Shown one piece after another: positions 1 to 11,139 of a stretch of 64,000 nucleotides of DNA. The notes under the pieces are model-generated. The model searched no databases. It was not told where the DNA came from and saw only the letters and a program-made list of their open reading frames with translations. The stretch comes from Lineus longissimus (taxonomy: Eukaryota > Nemertea > Pilidiophora > Heteronemertea > Lineidae), in the NCBI RefSeq assembly GCF_910592395.1, contig NC_088312.1:12898001-12962000 (forward strand), in the 5' to 3' direction. The first letter of the stretch is position 1; every line of letters begins with the position of its first letter. The position numbers were made by a program, and so were the translations under genes.

Positions 1-300
1 TTCAAGCCATTTTGTAGACAATTAGATTAAGGGCATTGCACTCATTTTCCCCAGCACGTTGGCGCTTGTGTACATGTGCTCTTTAGTGATTATTAGGATC
101 TATCTTTTTCATCAATGACTTTATAAATTGTCTTACAACCTAATAACATCGCAGCTGTTTAGTGCAAATGGTGTGAGTTTTCATATAACAATCGCGAAAA
201 TTCTTAAGCCTAAACATTCTGTTTGCATCAACTGACAGCGGTTGGCTAATTTCTTTACAATATGGAGTTCGAAAAATTACTTAGCGAAATTCCAGTACGG
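1..300. other. no feature seen
   Basis: AT-rich sequence with no convincing ORF, repeat or RNA gene. Confidence 0.4.
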
Positions 301-349
301 TGCTTAACCTACATTTAGCATCAAAACAGCACAGTGCATTAATTTACAT

Positions 350-450
350 GTGCCATAAATTTGGGTTGGTTCAATATCTGGTACTGGCGCACTGGCGTAC
401 TGGCACGCTGGCACTGGCACTGACACTAGTGGCACTGATATATTTTTGGC
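350..450 (-). repeat. dispersed GCCAGTGCC minisatellite module, inverted copy
   Basis: This is the reverse complement of a module that also occurs in + orientation near 745-915, 17,520-17,790 and 24,298-24,490. The core is a run of variants of GCCAGTGCCAGCGT, followed on its own strand by a conserved segment containing GGTATTGA and AACCCATAAAT. ORFs across it arise from the repeat and are not taken as genes. Confidence 0.6.
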
Positions 451-744
451 TAGAAAATGCAAAAACAATGTTTCAGGGATATAAATTAATTTTTCAAAAA
501 CAAATCTGATGTTCAGCATTAATTTGAGTCAATTCAAAGTTTTTAAAATAAATTTTAAAAAAATGTATGCGCCTCACCACAGCCAGTGGGCTGCAGCCTA
601 CATCTAATGCTGGTCAGTCCTAGTCTGTTGCATTAACTTATACTCTATCATGTCGATTGCATGCCTACGCATAGGCTATAGTATTCAGTAGTCAGTGAGT
701 AACTACATGTAGGTCAAGGCTACAGAGATTATACCATAGACAAT

Positions 745-950
745 GACAGGCCCATGATAATGGCAGACAACAGTCTGATTTCATATGAATTTCAATGGAC
801 TGCAGACCATTTTGGGATGCATCCTTGGGCCACTGCCAGGGCCAGTGCCAGCGTGCCAGTGCCAGGTATTGAATCAAACCCATAAATCTTGTGGTCAATG
901 AAACACCCGTGCGCGTGCGTTTATAGCGGAAATAGAGACTTTCGGCACAT
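745..950 (+). repeat. dispersed GCCAGTGCC minisatellite module, direct copy
   Basis: It shares about 200 bp with the modules at 17,520 and 24,298: a lead segment with TAATGGCAGACA and GATTTCATATG, then the GCCAGTGCC array, then CAATGAAACACCCGTGCG. In units B and C the shared sequence runs straight on into TTGATCGCTTAGAC. Here that continuation appears only at about 6,104, so roughly 5 kb (about 950-6,090) looks inserted or rearranged between the two parts. Confidence 0.6.
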
Positions 951-1325
951 TGATTTATCAGGCCCGTATCACGTATCTCTATCGATTTTGCTGTGACGTC
1001 ATCATTTTTGCGCTCTTGGCATAAGTTGATGACATGATACGTTGCGTAATTTACGTGCAAACGACCTTTGATACGGAAGGCAGTAGGCCTACGTATAAAT
1101 GCTCCTCACTTTACATCATTTCTCTTCCAAACGGACAGCATCATCACCTCACTGATTGTGATTTTTTGATAAAATAAGATGTCATAGATCATTGTGAAAT
1201 GTTGTTAAAATCTCTCTTATTTCTACGAATCGAATCACGAATGGGTACTTGGCAATGTAGCCAAGCATCAAATTACTAAAAAGACTGTGGCTATTATTAC
1301 GACAGTCTTTAATGCATTTTACAAC

Positions 1326-1523
1326 TGGCTATTCTTACGGCGGTCATTTTCACTTTTGAGCCTTAATCCTATCCCAAACCTAACCCAGACCCTACCCTGT
1401 CCCTATCTCCTAACACTAACCCCTCCTTAACCCTTCCCTAACACTAATCCTTGTCCCCTAATTCTCAGTTTAATCCCTAAAATCGCTGAAATTTTTATTG
1501 TTACGGTACCGTAAGAATAGCCA
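1326..1523. mobile_element. 198-bp MITE with 15-bp perfect TIRs
   Basis: Left end TGGCTATTCTTACGG (1326-1340) is matched exactly by its reverse complement at 1509-1523. The interior contains degenerate CCTAACCC-like strings. No coding sequence is present and no clear target-site duplication was found, so the superfamily is open. Confidence 0.6.
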
Positions 1524-2056
1524 CTTTGTACTAAAAAACACTGCATCACTTCATCAGCTGTTGATATATGTTCAGCACTCTGTTAAGCAATGCCAATGAA
1601 TGTTAAATGTATTTAGGCTTTCCTGTGGCTTGCCTTTGACTTGTGCATGGCATGGTATGGATGCCATGATTCCGATTGATGAGTTAGGCCAAAGGCCAAG
1701 GGCCTTAGACAAGTCAGCCGTAAGAAGCCTGAGTGGAACCAGACACCGGTCCAGGCTATTGTAAATGCGAGGCATAGTAGAGCATAAGGCCTATGTAGGA
1801 ATACTGCCGCCAGTCCAGCCAGTGTCCCCATGCACCAGTCCTCCCCTCTTCTCTGTGTGTGTCGGAACGTGACAGTCGAGTCACATGCACTCAGTCACGG
1901 TCCGACTATCTCCCCCCCCCCTCCCTCTCACACACCCCCACTCATAAAGGGCATGCTATTGCTTATAACCAGCACAATGACGAACATCGACATTATTTTC
2001 AAGCAGTGTTCATCTTCTTATTTCTACAGCTGCTCGATCAGCGTATTAAAGGCAAG

Positions 2057-3006
2057 ATGTCGGCAAAATAGAAGTGCATCGTGTTCAATGTAGAATGTGA
2101 CATTTTCTTAATGAGGGAGGTGCTGGCTCTGAACCCATTTAGCAATAACGAAAGATAGGGCAATGTTGCAGACAATTTGAGCACCGGGCTCAAGCTTGTG
2201 AAACCAGCAACGAGAAGGACAGTCCAGGAGAGAATGGACCGGATCCTGGCAAAGTGGAAAGTCCAGGAGGGGCAATCTATGAAGTTGCCAGTCACTGGTA
2301 AAACTGCATTGTAATATACTCCAGGATCAGATAATTCTTCACCAGTTTGATTCGTTCTATAACGTGTAAGTATCCTTGTTTCAGATCAGTGGTAAATGAA
2401 CAATTTGCAGAGAGAGAAGTCCGGCTGACCGAAATTTTAGAAATTGAGAGAGAGGCCAGAATTGCCGGAAAATCAGCGATGACGGATAAAAGGGAAAAGA
2501 GGAAGAAAGAAGAGGACGACCTTCAAAAGGGGCGTGATATCCGGGATGCCGCCATGAAGGCAATGGTGGTCAAGCGAAAACGGAATTCGAAAAAAAGAAA
2601 GAAAATGAAGATGGTAAGAATCGATAGTACTCAGATTAAACGACCTGAATTATCAAATAATCACTGAGTAACTATTTCTTGAGTGACAGCAAAGATTTTG
2701 CCCCACTTGGTTTTTGCCATATTCTCCTTCGCCATGTTGGTCACATCATTCTAATATAGGTAAAAGTCACATGTAAGCTATAGATAGAAGTCCTCATGCC
2801 TTCAAATAAGAGTGCCTGTGCTAGAACTTCCTATGCAATAAATTACAAAGTTCAACAGATATACAATGTACCAGCAAAGCACTCAATAATAATTATTTGG
2901 TGCATGAAGACTTTGTGGTGTTGAATTGGCTCACTGTGTGCTTTCTTTTCAAGGTTCTGATTCCGACATACATGATAACGAAGAAGACAAAACATCAAAG
3001 AAGAAA
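2057..3006 (+). pseudogene. broken Myb/SANT-like DNA-binding protein gene, PIF/Harbinger-associated type
   Basis: Candidate exons are 2057-2297 and 2390-2613, with a third possible near 2955-3006. The first reads like the trihelix/Myb-like proteins common in invertebrates and in Harbinger transposons: an acidic lead, then REVLALNPF, then NVADNLS, then RTVQERMD. The second is a charged coiled-coil-like helix (QFAEREVRLTEILEIERE) followed by a basic tail rich in KRK. Donor GTAAAA at 2298 and acceptor CAG before 2390 join in phase. Two in-frame TAG codons break it: one shortly after the ATG, and one where the family usually has Trp before GNVADN. The third exon is acidic (SDSDIHDNEED) only in a different phase, so a small indel is likely. 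In intact Harbinger elements this protein helps bring the transposase to the TIRs. The partner-type transposase fragment lies at 5401-5944 on the opposite strand. Confidence 0.5.
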
Positions 3007-3038
3007 GGTTTGTTTGAATCATAGAATCAGCTTTTTGG

Positions 3039-3080
3039 CTTACCTCTCAGAGAGGTAAGCTTACCTCTCAGAGAGGTAAG
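3039..3080. repeat. two tandem 21-bp palindromes
   Basis: The 21-bp palindrome CTTACCTCTCAGAGAGGTAAG occurs twice head to tail (3039-3059, 3060-3080). Each unit is self-complementary apart from its central base. It lies just after the last candidate exon of the Myb-like pseudogene. Confidence 0.75.
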
Positions 3081-3524
3081 CTTTTGCATTGGCATGCTTG
3101 TAGTTAGATGCTGATGTCACCTGTTTGGGGAGACTTTTATGGTGCAAAAGTTATCTTAAATTTTACAAATCAAAATCGCTTTAAGAATTTATATTTTCCT
3201 AATTGTATGATTCCTTTCCACACAACTTAGCCTTGTTCTAGGGCAGGTTTTAACACAAGTCCAATTCTAAATCTCGATTACCAACAAGTCTTTGTCTCTT
3301 AGCTATGAGTAAAGCCAGGAATAGCCTGAAACAATATCCTACTTACGTGTGGGACCATTAGGTCAGGTAACAAGCATGTTCGAAGGGTTCGTTAAACAAA
3401 ATCGCCAAGTCATATTTATTATCTCTTTGTCTATCATTTTCATGCTAGGTGAAGCAAGTTAGTTGGTTTAATCATTTCTCAAGTTCTATAGGAAGACTAG
3501 AGTGCATATTGCCTTAGTCATTGT

Positions 3525-4494
3525 TTAAAGGATAGCTCCTGGAATAAATCGCTATAGCGATAATCGGGAAAACTAACGCACCTGCATATTCCGTATATCA
3601 TTATTATTCCGATATAGGACTGTATATCGCTCAAAAATTTGCGTTTGTACCAATAAAGGTGTTTTAAATCCACTAAACACAGAGTTTATGGAGGGCGCCA
3701 TTTTCTCACTTTTTTCGCGATCTCTCCTCCAAAACCGGAGAATCGTGACGTCACGTGTGCAATTCACATTGTCAGTATTGTCACAATAGCAGTCAGCCGA
3801 TTGATATTTTGAGATCGTGTTATTGTATTGTTATCAAGGGGGCTTCAGATGATGAAAGCTACGTTGACAGCAGTGACACTTCGATGAGCAGCGGGAGTTA
3901 TGAAGATTTGGATGTAGGGGGAAATGTTGGTGTACAGGGCTACCAGTTTGAGCCGGAATATGAAGAGAGGGGGAGATTGACGGCAATGGAATGACGCTAT
4001 GGCTCAAGCTATTGAAGATGCAGCGGGACCCGATGTTGATGGCCAAAATGAGGACTATGCACCGAGGCATTTTGCATTCAAGCAATCCATATATTACGCG
4101 AATGTCCAAATAAAACGAAATTAGAATGATTTAATTGCGTGAAATCTTGAGACATGCGAGAGAGATCGCGAAGAAACGGATATTGACATGGATTCACACA
4201 CTGCGCACGCGCGAAAAGCGGTGACAAGCCCACAATATGCACGATCGGTGCTTCGGAATTTCAGCCAATCACTGCCATTGCACACACCGCGTCATCACCG
4301 AGGGAAATTTGACTCAAAATGGCGCTGTCCATGTCAGTAAAATAGGGACTATTAATATCAATTTTTCTCCCTGAACTATAATATTTCTTCCACTTTCAAA
4401 AGGTTTGTGGTAAAGAGGAATACTCATTTAATATATTTCCATTGGTTTCGTTCAAAAAGGCTGCCAACGATTTATTCCAGGAGCTATCCTTTAA
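3525..4494. mobile_element. 970-bp TIR element with 27-bp TIRs and a coding-like interior
   Basis: The left end TTAAAGGATAGCTCCTGGAA (onward to 3551) is matched perfectly in reverse complement at 4468-4494. The TTA/TAA at the borders fits a 3-bp TWA-type target, as used by PIF/Harbinger, but the flanking bases are ambiguous. The interior has CRE-like GTGACGTCAC near 3745 and an acidic, Ser-rich open frame at 3838-4090. Either the ORF belongs to the element or a host exon was captured. Confidence 0.65.
3838..4120 (+). pseudogene. acidic Ser-rich ORF fragment inside the 970-bp TIR element
   Basis: The open frame up to 3991 is acidic and Ser-rich (ASDDESYVDSSDTSMSSGSY) and then reads VQGYQFEPEYEE. 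That layout resembles the N-terminal region of the P2X7-like cytoplasmic-domain proteins that are abundant in marine invertebrates. The resemblance is from memory of the family and is short. The frame stops at 3992, while a second frame continues with FKQSIYY-like sequence to about 4120, suggesting a frameshift. No zinc-binding Cys cluster of that family follows. It may be a captured, non-functional exon. Confidence 0.3.
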
Positions 4495-5400
4495 GCTAGA
4501 ACAGGCTTAGGTCAGAACTAGCTGATTGGTATTTCGAATGGATCGCTATTAAGATTGTCATTATATAACGATTCGAACTCAGTATGTTTAGTAACCTTTG
4601 AGGGTTTCCAAGGACGCAGATTGCTATCCTTAATTTGTTAAACGTTTCTGATTGGTTCTGGTCACCCAAGGCGTGGACCCTGGAAGTTCCAAATAATGTG
4701 TCTTACATTATTTCTTATTGGCCAAAGTATTCCTCTGGGCACGCTATAAAACCCAGCGCTTCAGTTGAGAAGTTACTCTAGAATCCTGCATTTGATTGTA
4801 ACGTTCGTCATGATTTCTCTGAATTCACTCTGATGCCGACCTGACTATTCAGTTATGGTGTATTCATTTGCCATGTCACAGTGAAAAATGGACGTCCATA
4901 ACATAAGGATTTCGCAGTACAGTGCAGTGGGGGAGTCGCCATTCAGGGGGAGTTGGCTTCAAAACCACAGCATTCAACATTTGACTACTGTTACTGGAAT
5001 CGGTACTACCATCAGGGGGATGCTAAAGCGATTGTCTGAGCGAGTCGCTAGTCCACCGGATTGTTACTTGGCCTAAAGTTCAGAATGGACGTTCTGTCAT
5101 CCCTGTGTGTCCAGTATCTTGTTAAGAGCGGGCCTCACCTAAGTAAAAACAAAGTTGGAATTTTGAATAATTATAAGACTGTTTTAAATAATTTATGGTA
5201 CAACATTATGTAACAAAGTGCAACAAATACCAATAACAGCGTCCTGGTACACACAAAGTTAGCACACAATTGTATGACACTTTCAATACAAATACAATCA
5301 CAAGTATAATGCAAGACTGTTCAACGAGTTGGTATTGAGTAAATCTCTACTTTAAGAGTCACAGCCCACAGACATACCCCTCAAGTGAAGGTGGCTCTAG
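4495..5400. other. no supported gene
   Basis: AT-rich sequence between the 970-bp TIR element and the transposase fragment. The 62-codon frame at 4888-5076 has no recognisable motif. This may be the interior of the decayed Harbinger element, but no TIRs were found to prove it. Confidence 0.35.
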
Positions 5401-5944
5401 TTAAAAAAATCTACCAGTTTCTGAGCCACACAAACAAGTATGAAAATTGGTCAGCAAGGTAGCCACCAAGTAGTAGGTCCCAACTGGTTGCAGGTACAGT
5501 TTTTTTTTATTCCTTTTGAAATCTATGTACAAAGGCCCAATTGTTAACTATTTTGCCAAAGACCCATTCCACAGAAACTCTGACTTCAGACATCGTCCTG
5601 TTAAACTCCTGCTGGTCTCTGGTCAATCGTGATCCACCGTATGGTGGGATGAGTTGAGGCCAAAGTGGGTATGCTGGGTCTCCGTACAGAGCCAAGGGGT
5701 TTCCGTTTCTTTGAAATCGTTCAAGCTCTGGAAGTATATTGCTCTCACGAAGTAGTGCTGCATCATGACGCCGACATCCAACTGGGCCAAACATGTTGGC
5801 AGCAAGTCCATTTGGTACAACAACGGATTGATACTTGAGAGCATGTACCAACAGAAGAAAACACAATGTTACAGATTCACAACATTCAGGTTGACAGAAA
5901 AGCACTCTCCGGTACTCAACTGAGTTACGTGTGAAGGAATTCAC
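5401..5944 (-). pseudogene. PIF/Harbinger transposase (DDE_Tnp_4 / HARBI1-like), 5'-truncated and frameshifted
   Basis: This is the C-terminal half of a Harbinger DDE nuclease. Visible motifs in order are HALKYQSVVVPNG, FGPVGCRRHDA, LALYGDPAYPL (second catalytic Asp) and MSEVRVSVEWVFGKI (catalytic Glu). The long frame stops at 5507, but after the poly-T run at about 5502-5510 another frame resumes with KLYLQPVGTYYLVATLL and ends at the usual CLCGSETGRFF-type tail, stop at 5401. That is a one-base slip in a homopolymer. The N-terminal half, including the first catalytic Asp, is missing: the upstream side runs into the tandem-array sequence near 6,090. The family cuts and pastes DNA with a TWA target preference. 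It is paired here with the Myb-like pseudogene at 2057-3006 on the other strand, as in two-gene Harbinger elements. Confidence 0.85.
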
Positions 5945-6466
5945 ACTCGCCTACCAAGCTTGTCCTATTGTGTCACTACAGACTGCCTCTGCTCGAAAAA
6001 AGTGCATCGTCACAACTTGTGTCTTCACAACTTAGTTAGTAGGGCCCTGATTTAGCATGATCCAAAGTGGATCTGAACCCACAACCCAACCCGTATATAT
6101 GAGTCTTGATCGCTTAGACACAACGGGCCAAAATGCCGTATCCATACTTGGAAAAAAGAAGGACAGTAGTCTTACCGATCGGATCACTTGGGTTTTACGA
6201 CATTTTTGTTCATTTCTTTTTTCAATTGACGTTCGCCAATTGTTCTACACTGAAACTTGGGTGTAGGCGTGAGGTAAACATCAGTCACTCTTTTGTACAG
6301 CACTTGAAGAGTAAGCCTGTGTTTGTAAACAAACATTTGCCTATTGGTAATTACATTCGGGGATTGAAAGTTAGCACTAACCTTTGCAACTAAGCCTTAT
6401 CATGTTCGCCAAAAAGTAAGAATTATTGTCAAAATATTCAAAAAAATACCCCAAGTCAATTATAAC

Positions 6467-6655
6467 ATGCCCGCTTTCCAAAATCTGCCCCGCAAAAGTC
6501 CAGTGGTTTTGAAGCAGACCTTCAACAACAAGTATTTTTTATCATTGTAAAGTGAACAACAGAATCGTTCCGTCTACGCCGGTCATCGGGTTATGGATCT
6601 GAATCTGGAAAAGCGGCATGTCAACAAACGTCGACGTCTGACCATCGGATTAAAG
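6467..6655 (+). pseudogene. candidate first exon of gene A (MSAFQ-type), with a stop
   Basis: Homologous to the open 63-codon frame at 18182-18370. It begins with ATG, ends in a run of basic residues (VNKRRRLTIGLK in copy B) and is followed by a clean GTAAGA donor at 6656, phase 0. In copy A a TAA interrupts the frame where copy B has CAA. Copy B is open but has lost the donor (CTAAGA). It is therefore unclear whether this exon is still used in any copy. Confidence 0.35.
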
Positions 6656-7516
6656 GTAAGATGGAGAATTTTGCCGACGCCCGACAACTTCCAAGGGTAA
6701 GGCCAGGGTCCGGTTGTTCAAAGCCCGGTTAGTGTTTTAGTGACCGCTAAGTTTTAGCATAGTGACCACTACCAAATTTAGCGGAACTTTTGGGTTCCAC
6801 TAAAACTTGGCGACACACCATGGCATAACTCCGCATAAGCAATGGTAGAGCAGCCGCTACGCCTAACGGAGCAAACTTGTTGGCGGCACGCTATTAGATA
6901 ACGGTGGTTTAGTCGCCGGAAAATCAGATAGCGGTGCTTTGAACCACCGGGCCCTGGTCTCTCCGAATCTCACCCACTCACTTTCACGCTGGATTCATCG
7001 TAAACAAATAAAGCATGTGCTAACCCATACTGTTTCATTTCTTGCTCTTCTTAACAGGAATGCAAACAAAATTTTGTAAGCGGCAACCAGTGTAGTTAAG
7101 TCCGCACCCCGATAAAACAAATTGATAGAGTTGATATATTTAAAACCTCATTTCATTCTTCTATAATCTCTCCGTGGAACCGATATACAAAACGGAAACT
7201 GTTGGATTGTTTATAAGGCATATACATTTCTTCACACTATGCACACTATACAGCCTCAGTTATGTTTTCACGAAGCGAAAGATCAATAATCAATTTTCAT
7301 CTCTAAACACAGATAACCCCTTTCAAAAACCACACTAGGCTTAACAATGCTATAATATTGACAACTCATAAAAGTCGAGTTTCATGATACCAGTGGGCTT
7401 TGTTTTAATGTTATCTCTGCATTCGCTGCTCGGGCTTACAAAGTACTACATGTCTGTAGATGTATTTAATAGACGATTTATTTGAAAATATTTCCGATTC
7501 CTTCGACAGTTAAAAC

Positions 7517-7981
7517 ATGATTTACGAGTGTCACGTAAATGAATTAGCGCTGAACTTGATAATGACATCCCAGACCTTCGTACGTCGTACTTCGTCGCTC
7601 GTATTAGTGTTGCGAAACCTGTCTATTCTCTACATTGCAGCCGCGAGGAAGGAAGCTCCGAGGAGCTCGGGTGAGCTGCATTCGATTAACCCCGGCCATC
7701 GCAATATAAGTTTTTCTAAACGTCAGGCGACATTTCAGTAAACCGTCATGCCGACCCGCTATCATTATCGACTTAAAAGTTGCCTACTTCTGTCAGTTTC
7801 CAAATATCAGAAAATGCATACATTTTGTCTCGCATTCTTCGTTTTAAACATTTTCTTCAGAACGGCAAATGTACAAATAAATCATTCTACAAGCTTTCAT
7901 AGAATGAATGAATCAATGTCTACGAGGTCTCGAAACCATATCTTTATATTAATGTATTGGTCCTTTAAAGAGACTCTATAG
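7517..7981 (+). other. three-copy conserved ORF region, copy A (broken)
   Basis: The region appears again at 19351-19785 (one open frame of 144 codons) and 25942-26328. In copy A a TAA splits it in two (7517-7741 and 7748-7981). The downstream half has ATG followed by a hydrophobic stretch TFCLAFFVLNIFF and then polar sequence, like a signal anchor. The family is not recognised. Conservation between recent duplicates is weak evidence for coding. Confidence 0.25.
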
Positions 7982-8027
7982 GCAGTTCTTTCTCATTGCG
8001 ACGTGTTTAATTGTTACTGTGGAATGA

Positions 8028-8540
8028 TTCATAATTTAATTTAATTCAATTCATAAGATTTATTTTTTGAGCACCATATTACAAGAAGACATGAGATAAA
8101 CAACCCAAAAATGTACATCAAAATAAAAACAGACAAAGGAACACAATGAAGGCACTCAATGGAGACGCCCAAAGGGTCATAGACCCATAATAGGGGTCCC
8201 CTTAAAATTATACATATAAAATGAAATCATCAACCAATGAAACCCTGGAGGATAGGAAAGAAGTTGAAGAAGCAAGTGAGTCACAGCACTGTCGCTGCCC
8301 CAGACAAACATACAGTGCCGTGACTAGAATTGCTCCCCAAACCCTTTCAACGTGATTAACCCCAACATTGCAATTACAGATGTACAAAACATAACACTAA
8401 CAGACACATAGAGATTTCAAATCGACAGTTAGCACATCTGCAACGCCTAACCCAAGTGCGCCAACCCAACAAGCGCGCACGGGCAGGGTGTTCCAGCTGT
8501 AAGCTACACGATTAAAAAAATCGGCAAAAGGTTTCCGTCC
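8028..8540 (-). mobile_element. 3' end of a non-LTR retrotransposon (CR1/L2-like tail), inserted in unit A
   Basis: Unit B runs straight from TGTGGAATG to GCAACAGGTGTAA (20,030-20,054), whereas unit A holds about 510 extra bases here. On the minus strand the insert ends in AATAAATCTTATGAATTGAA followed by GAATT-type repeats, the tail expected of CR1/L2-group LINEs. No reverse transcriptase is present, so this is a 5'-truncated copy. Confidence 0.5.
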
Positions 8541-9389
8541 TAAAAGAAATGCAACAGGTGTAAAAAATGCTCAACCGTTTCGCTACTGATGAATTATTCT
8601 TCGTTACTGAAGAATTCTTCGCCAGTTCTGGGATGGGTGTGGTTGAACATAGTTTTCTTTTGACGCTGCATGTCATATGGACTGCCTTTGAGTAGGATGT
8701 AGACCAGTCTCCTTTTGCTAGCTTGGACCACTGGTGGTCCGTTTCGTGCTCAAGCGAATTTCGAATGTGCAGCTTTAATTTCGACACGTTGATGGTAACT
8801 GTTCAGCCGTGATGAAATCGGACTAGTGGCGATGTCCTGGTTCGCCCCTATAGCGTATTCCAGGCATCGGGATCGACAGAGCGGCAAGGACCTTCCTCCT
8901 GCATGATAGCTGATTCGAGGGTGGCCAAGTCGCTAGATTCGCAGTTGAGAGAGGAGAGGGGAGCGGAGCGAGGCCCCTTCACTCAACTCTCTATGTTCGT
9001 GCCAGGCATACCAGGAGCGCCAATACCAGCGCGTTTTGTCTTAATTTGCATTGCATTCCCTGTCGAAAATCGCGTACAGGATAAATACGAAGCACACTCG
9101 TGGGATTTTTACCACCATACTACACGCTCGGCGACTTTTAGTAGTGAGGAAACCACCTTGCCTGCGGTCTTGCAGTTTCCAAGCCAAAGACGATCGGGTG
9201 TAGTATGGAGCATTTCGATTCCGACGGATTTTCGAATTCACGTTATGAAACTAGATTTCTTACGTTGTAAAATAACATAGCACTACCACATGCAAGGGCA
9301 ATATTAACCAGCTGTCGGCTGCCCATGCGGATCTGCCGTCGTTGCGTGTAAATCCACCCTTCACCGCCGATAAATTCCCCTGATCAGTC

Positions 9390-9511
9390 ATAGGAAAGAG
9401 AGAGTACGAAAATCAACGACTTTTTTAAAACGGCCTCAAAAATCATGTCTTTGAGGACAGTATTAGGAAAAATGGCATTTCTAATATTACCACTTTTTCC
9501 TATTACTAGGG
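9390..9511 (+). repeat. left TIR of the 5-kb element
   Basis: Inverted partner of 13,858-13,960. The two arms share outer and inner blocks and differ by an internal indel of roughly 18 bp. Confidence 0.75.
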
Positions 9512-9865
9512 CATATACACTGGGATTACCCCTATTCAGACGGATCAAATCATTTTCCAGACAGGGGTGTTATCTCATTGTCAAGCTATTCTTTTGAGCA
9601 TGCCCATTGGTTTTGATAGCAACGGCGCTCCGGCATGAGTGCAATTACCAGGCAGTAGTATTCCTTTGCAACTGATCGATGCCACCTATTAGGTACTCAT
9701 ATAACTATTATCTTTAACCCGACTATTGCCACCTAGTAGATACTCCCGTAACTAAATCTTGTGTGAAACTCGGATCCTCTGTGTGGTAAGCAAGTAGAGT
9801 CATCAGTCTATGTCCACAAACAATCAGAACAGAAGTTCTAAACCATACTAGATAAGGGGGATTGA

Positions 9866-9962
9866 CACCTGGTTTCATTTTATGAACTAAAAAGTGCCAC
9901 CTGGTGTCATTTTAATGAACTGAAAAGCGCCACCTGGTGTCATTTTTATTAACTAAAAAGTG
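9866..9962 (+). repeat. three tandem 32-33-bp repeats
   Basis: CACCTGGTGTCATTTT and AACTAAAAAGTG recur three times with a 32-33-bp period, just upstream of the first ORF of the 5-kb element. A two-copy repeat with core TGCCACCTA lies before it at about 9680-9750. Confidence 0.7.
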
Positions 9963-9989
9963 ACAATTTATTAAAAGATTTTCATGTAA

Positions 9990-10199
9990 ATGCTTCAAAT
10001 GCAAGCAGTGCAATCAGAATGTAGAATGTACAACTATGTCACCTCAGCAGAGTACTTTAGCAGGCGTGGGAACCAATGGGGTCCTAAACAGGGTTTTATT
10101 CGACCTAGGGTTTTCCCTGGTATGTCACTTAGTGAGACCCCTGTGAATAATATTACACAACCTGTCTCAATGGAACAACCAATAAAAAAAACAATATAA
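9990..10199 (+). CDS. unrecognised small ORF in the 5-kb element
   Basis: A 69-codon frame with an ATG start and an AT-rich codon bias like the next ORF. It contains QWGPKQGFIRPRVFPG. No family is recognised. It sits 35 bp before the 162-codon ORF and may belong to the same transcript. Its short length makes it uncertain. Confidence 0.3.
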   Translation: MLQMQAVQSECRMYNYVTSAEYFSRRGNQWGPKQGFIRPRVFPGMSLSETPVNNITQPVSMEQPIKKTI

Positions 10200-10234
10200 C
10201 GTAAGTACAGACGCTCAAGCTGAATATGCCGTAA

Positions 10235-10723
10235 TTGTTTGAATACAAGAGAGATTTGAATCCAACAAGGCTATATAGTAGAACAGTGTATTACGAGTTC
10301 TGTAACTATTGTAATGCAACTGCTTACGACAACGACGGCTTCAGATGTCTTGAAATTAATTTTGATAATAAGACAAGATACTTTGACAGCATCCTTAGAA
10401 GATTAGATCAGAGACGATTGAATGAATCAACGGTAAATTATTTAAACGATTTCGTTGAAACTAAATTAAAGAGTTACTTCTCAAGTCCAAGGAAATGGCT
10501 CAGTGATACCAGATATAAACAGACAATTCAATCTGCATTGAAATCTGGTATCACCAAACGACCATCTAAATTACCGAACAACGTCCTGACGGACAATGTC
10601 CAAATAGCAAAGCTCGAGACGGACAGTGTCCTGACGGACAAAGTCCTAAGAACAAAGCTCTGGGTATACAAAATGTTTTTGAAAATACATTGTGGTGATT
10701 ATGACTGGTTTGTAGAGACATAA
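10235..10723 (+). CDS. unrecognised 162-aa ORF of the 5-kb element
   Basis: This is the longest frame in the element. It is rich in Asn, Arg and Tyr, with a Cys pair (FCNYCNATAYDNDGFRCLEI) that could bind metal. A tandemly repeated segment follows, encoding LTDNVQIAKLETDSVLTDKV, which derives from DNA repeats of the CCTGACGGACA type. No known domain is recognised. The listed start may be an alternative codon; a true start may be upstream. The + strand neighbours at 9990 and 10,911 share its composition. Confidence 0.45.
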   Translation: MFEYKRDLNPTRLYSRTVYYEFCNYCNATAYDNDGFRCLEINFDNKTRYFDSILRRLDQRRLNESTVNYLNDFVETKLKSYFSSPRKWLSDTRYKQTIQSALKSGITKRPSKLPNNVLTDNVQIAKLETDSVLTDKVLRTKLWVYKMFLKIHCGDYDWFVET

Positions 10724-10910
10724 TTCATCAACAGAGCACTTGGTAAACCTCAATTAAATGACGATAATTTTAAAAGATAACTACATTATAGTGGAATTAA
10801 GGTTTCCATAAATTACAAAGTGTTTTTACACCAAGCTTTTGATAAGTTAAAAATAGGTTATGTAGTGCTTAATCCTTATTTAACAAGCAAGGATCGAATT
10901 AATGATTTGA

Positions 10911-11102
10911 ATGGCTTATGGAATGGTTTCACAAGAAGTAATTTATTCGAAACCTACAGGCTTGATTGAGAAGGAAGATGTTAATGAGATTTTAATCATT
11001 GCTAAGGATACTGGTCAAGGAATGGTTTTGCCAAGTAGCTTAAAGGCTAAAATGGATCTCTTATCGTATCGTAGATCAGGACGTAAGAGTGATATTGGGT
11101 AA
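10911..11102 (+). CDS. unrecognised 63-aa ORF fragment in the 5-kb element
   Basis: The frame reads MVSQEVIYSKPTGLIEKEDV and then IAKDTGQGMVLPSS. It has protein-like composition but is short and is probably part of a frame-broken longer gene. The upstream stretch 10,780-10,910 also looks coding-like in another frame. No family is recognised. Confidence 0.3.
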   Translation: MAYGMVSQEVIYSKPTGLIEKEDVNEILIIAKDTGQGMVLPSSLKAKMDLLSYRRSGRKSDIG

Positions 11103-11139
11103 ACAAAAAAAAGGTTGGAAATCCATTTAAATAAATAGA

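Noticed and set aside
1370-1450. CCTAACCC strings suggesting interstitial telomeric repeats
   Set aside because: The strings are irregular and lie inside a MITE bounded by TGGCTATTCTTACGG TIRs; no regular TTAGGG array is present.
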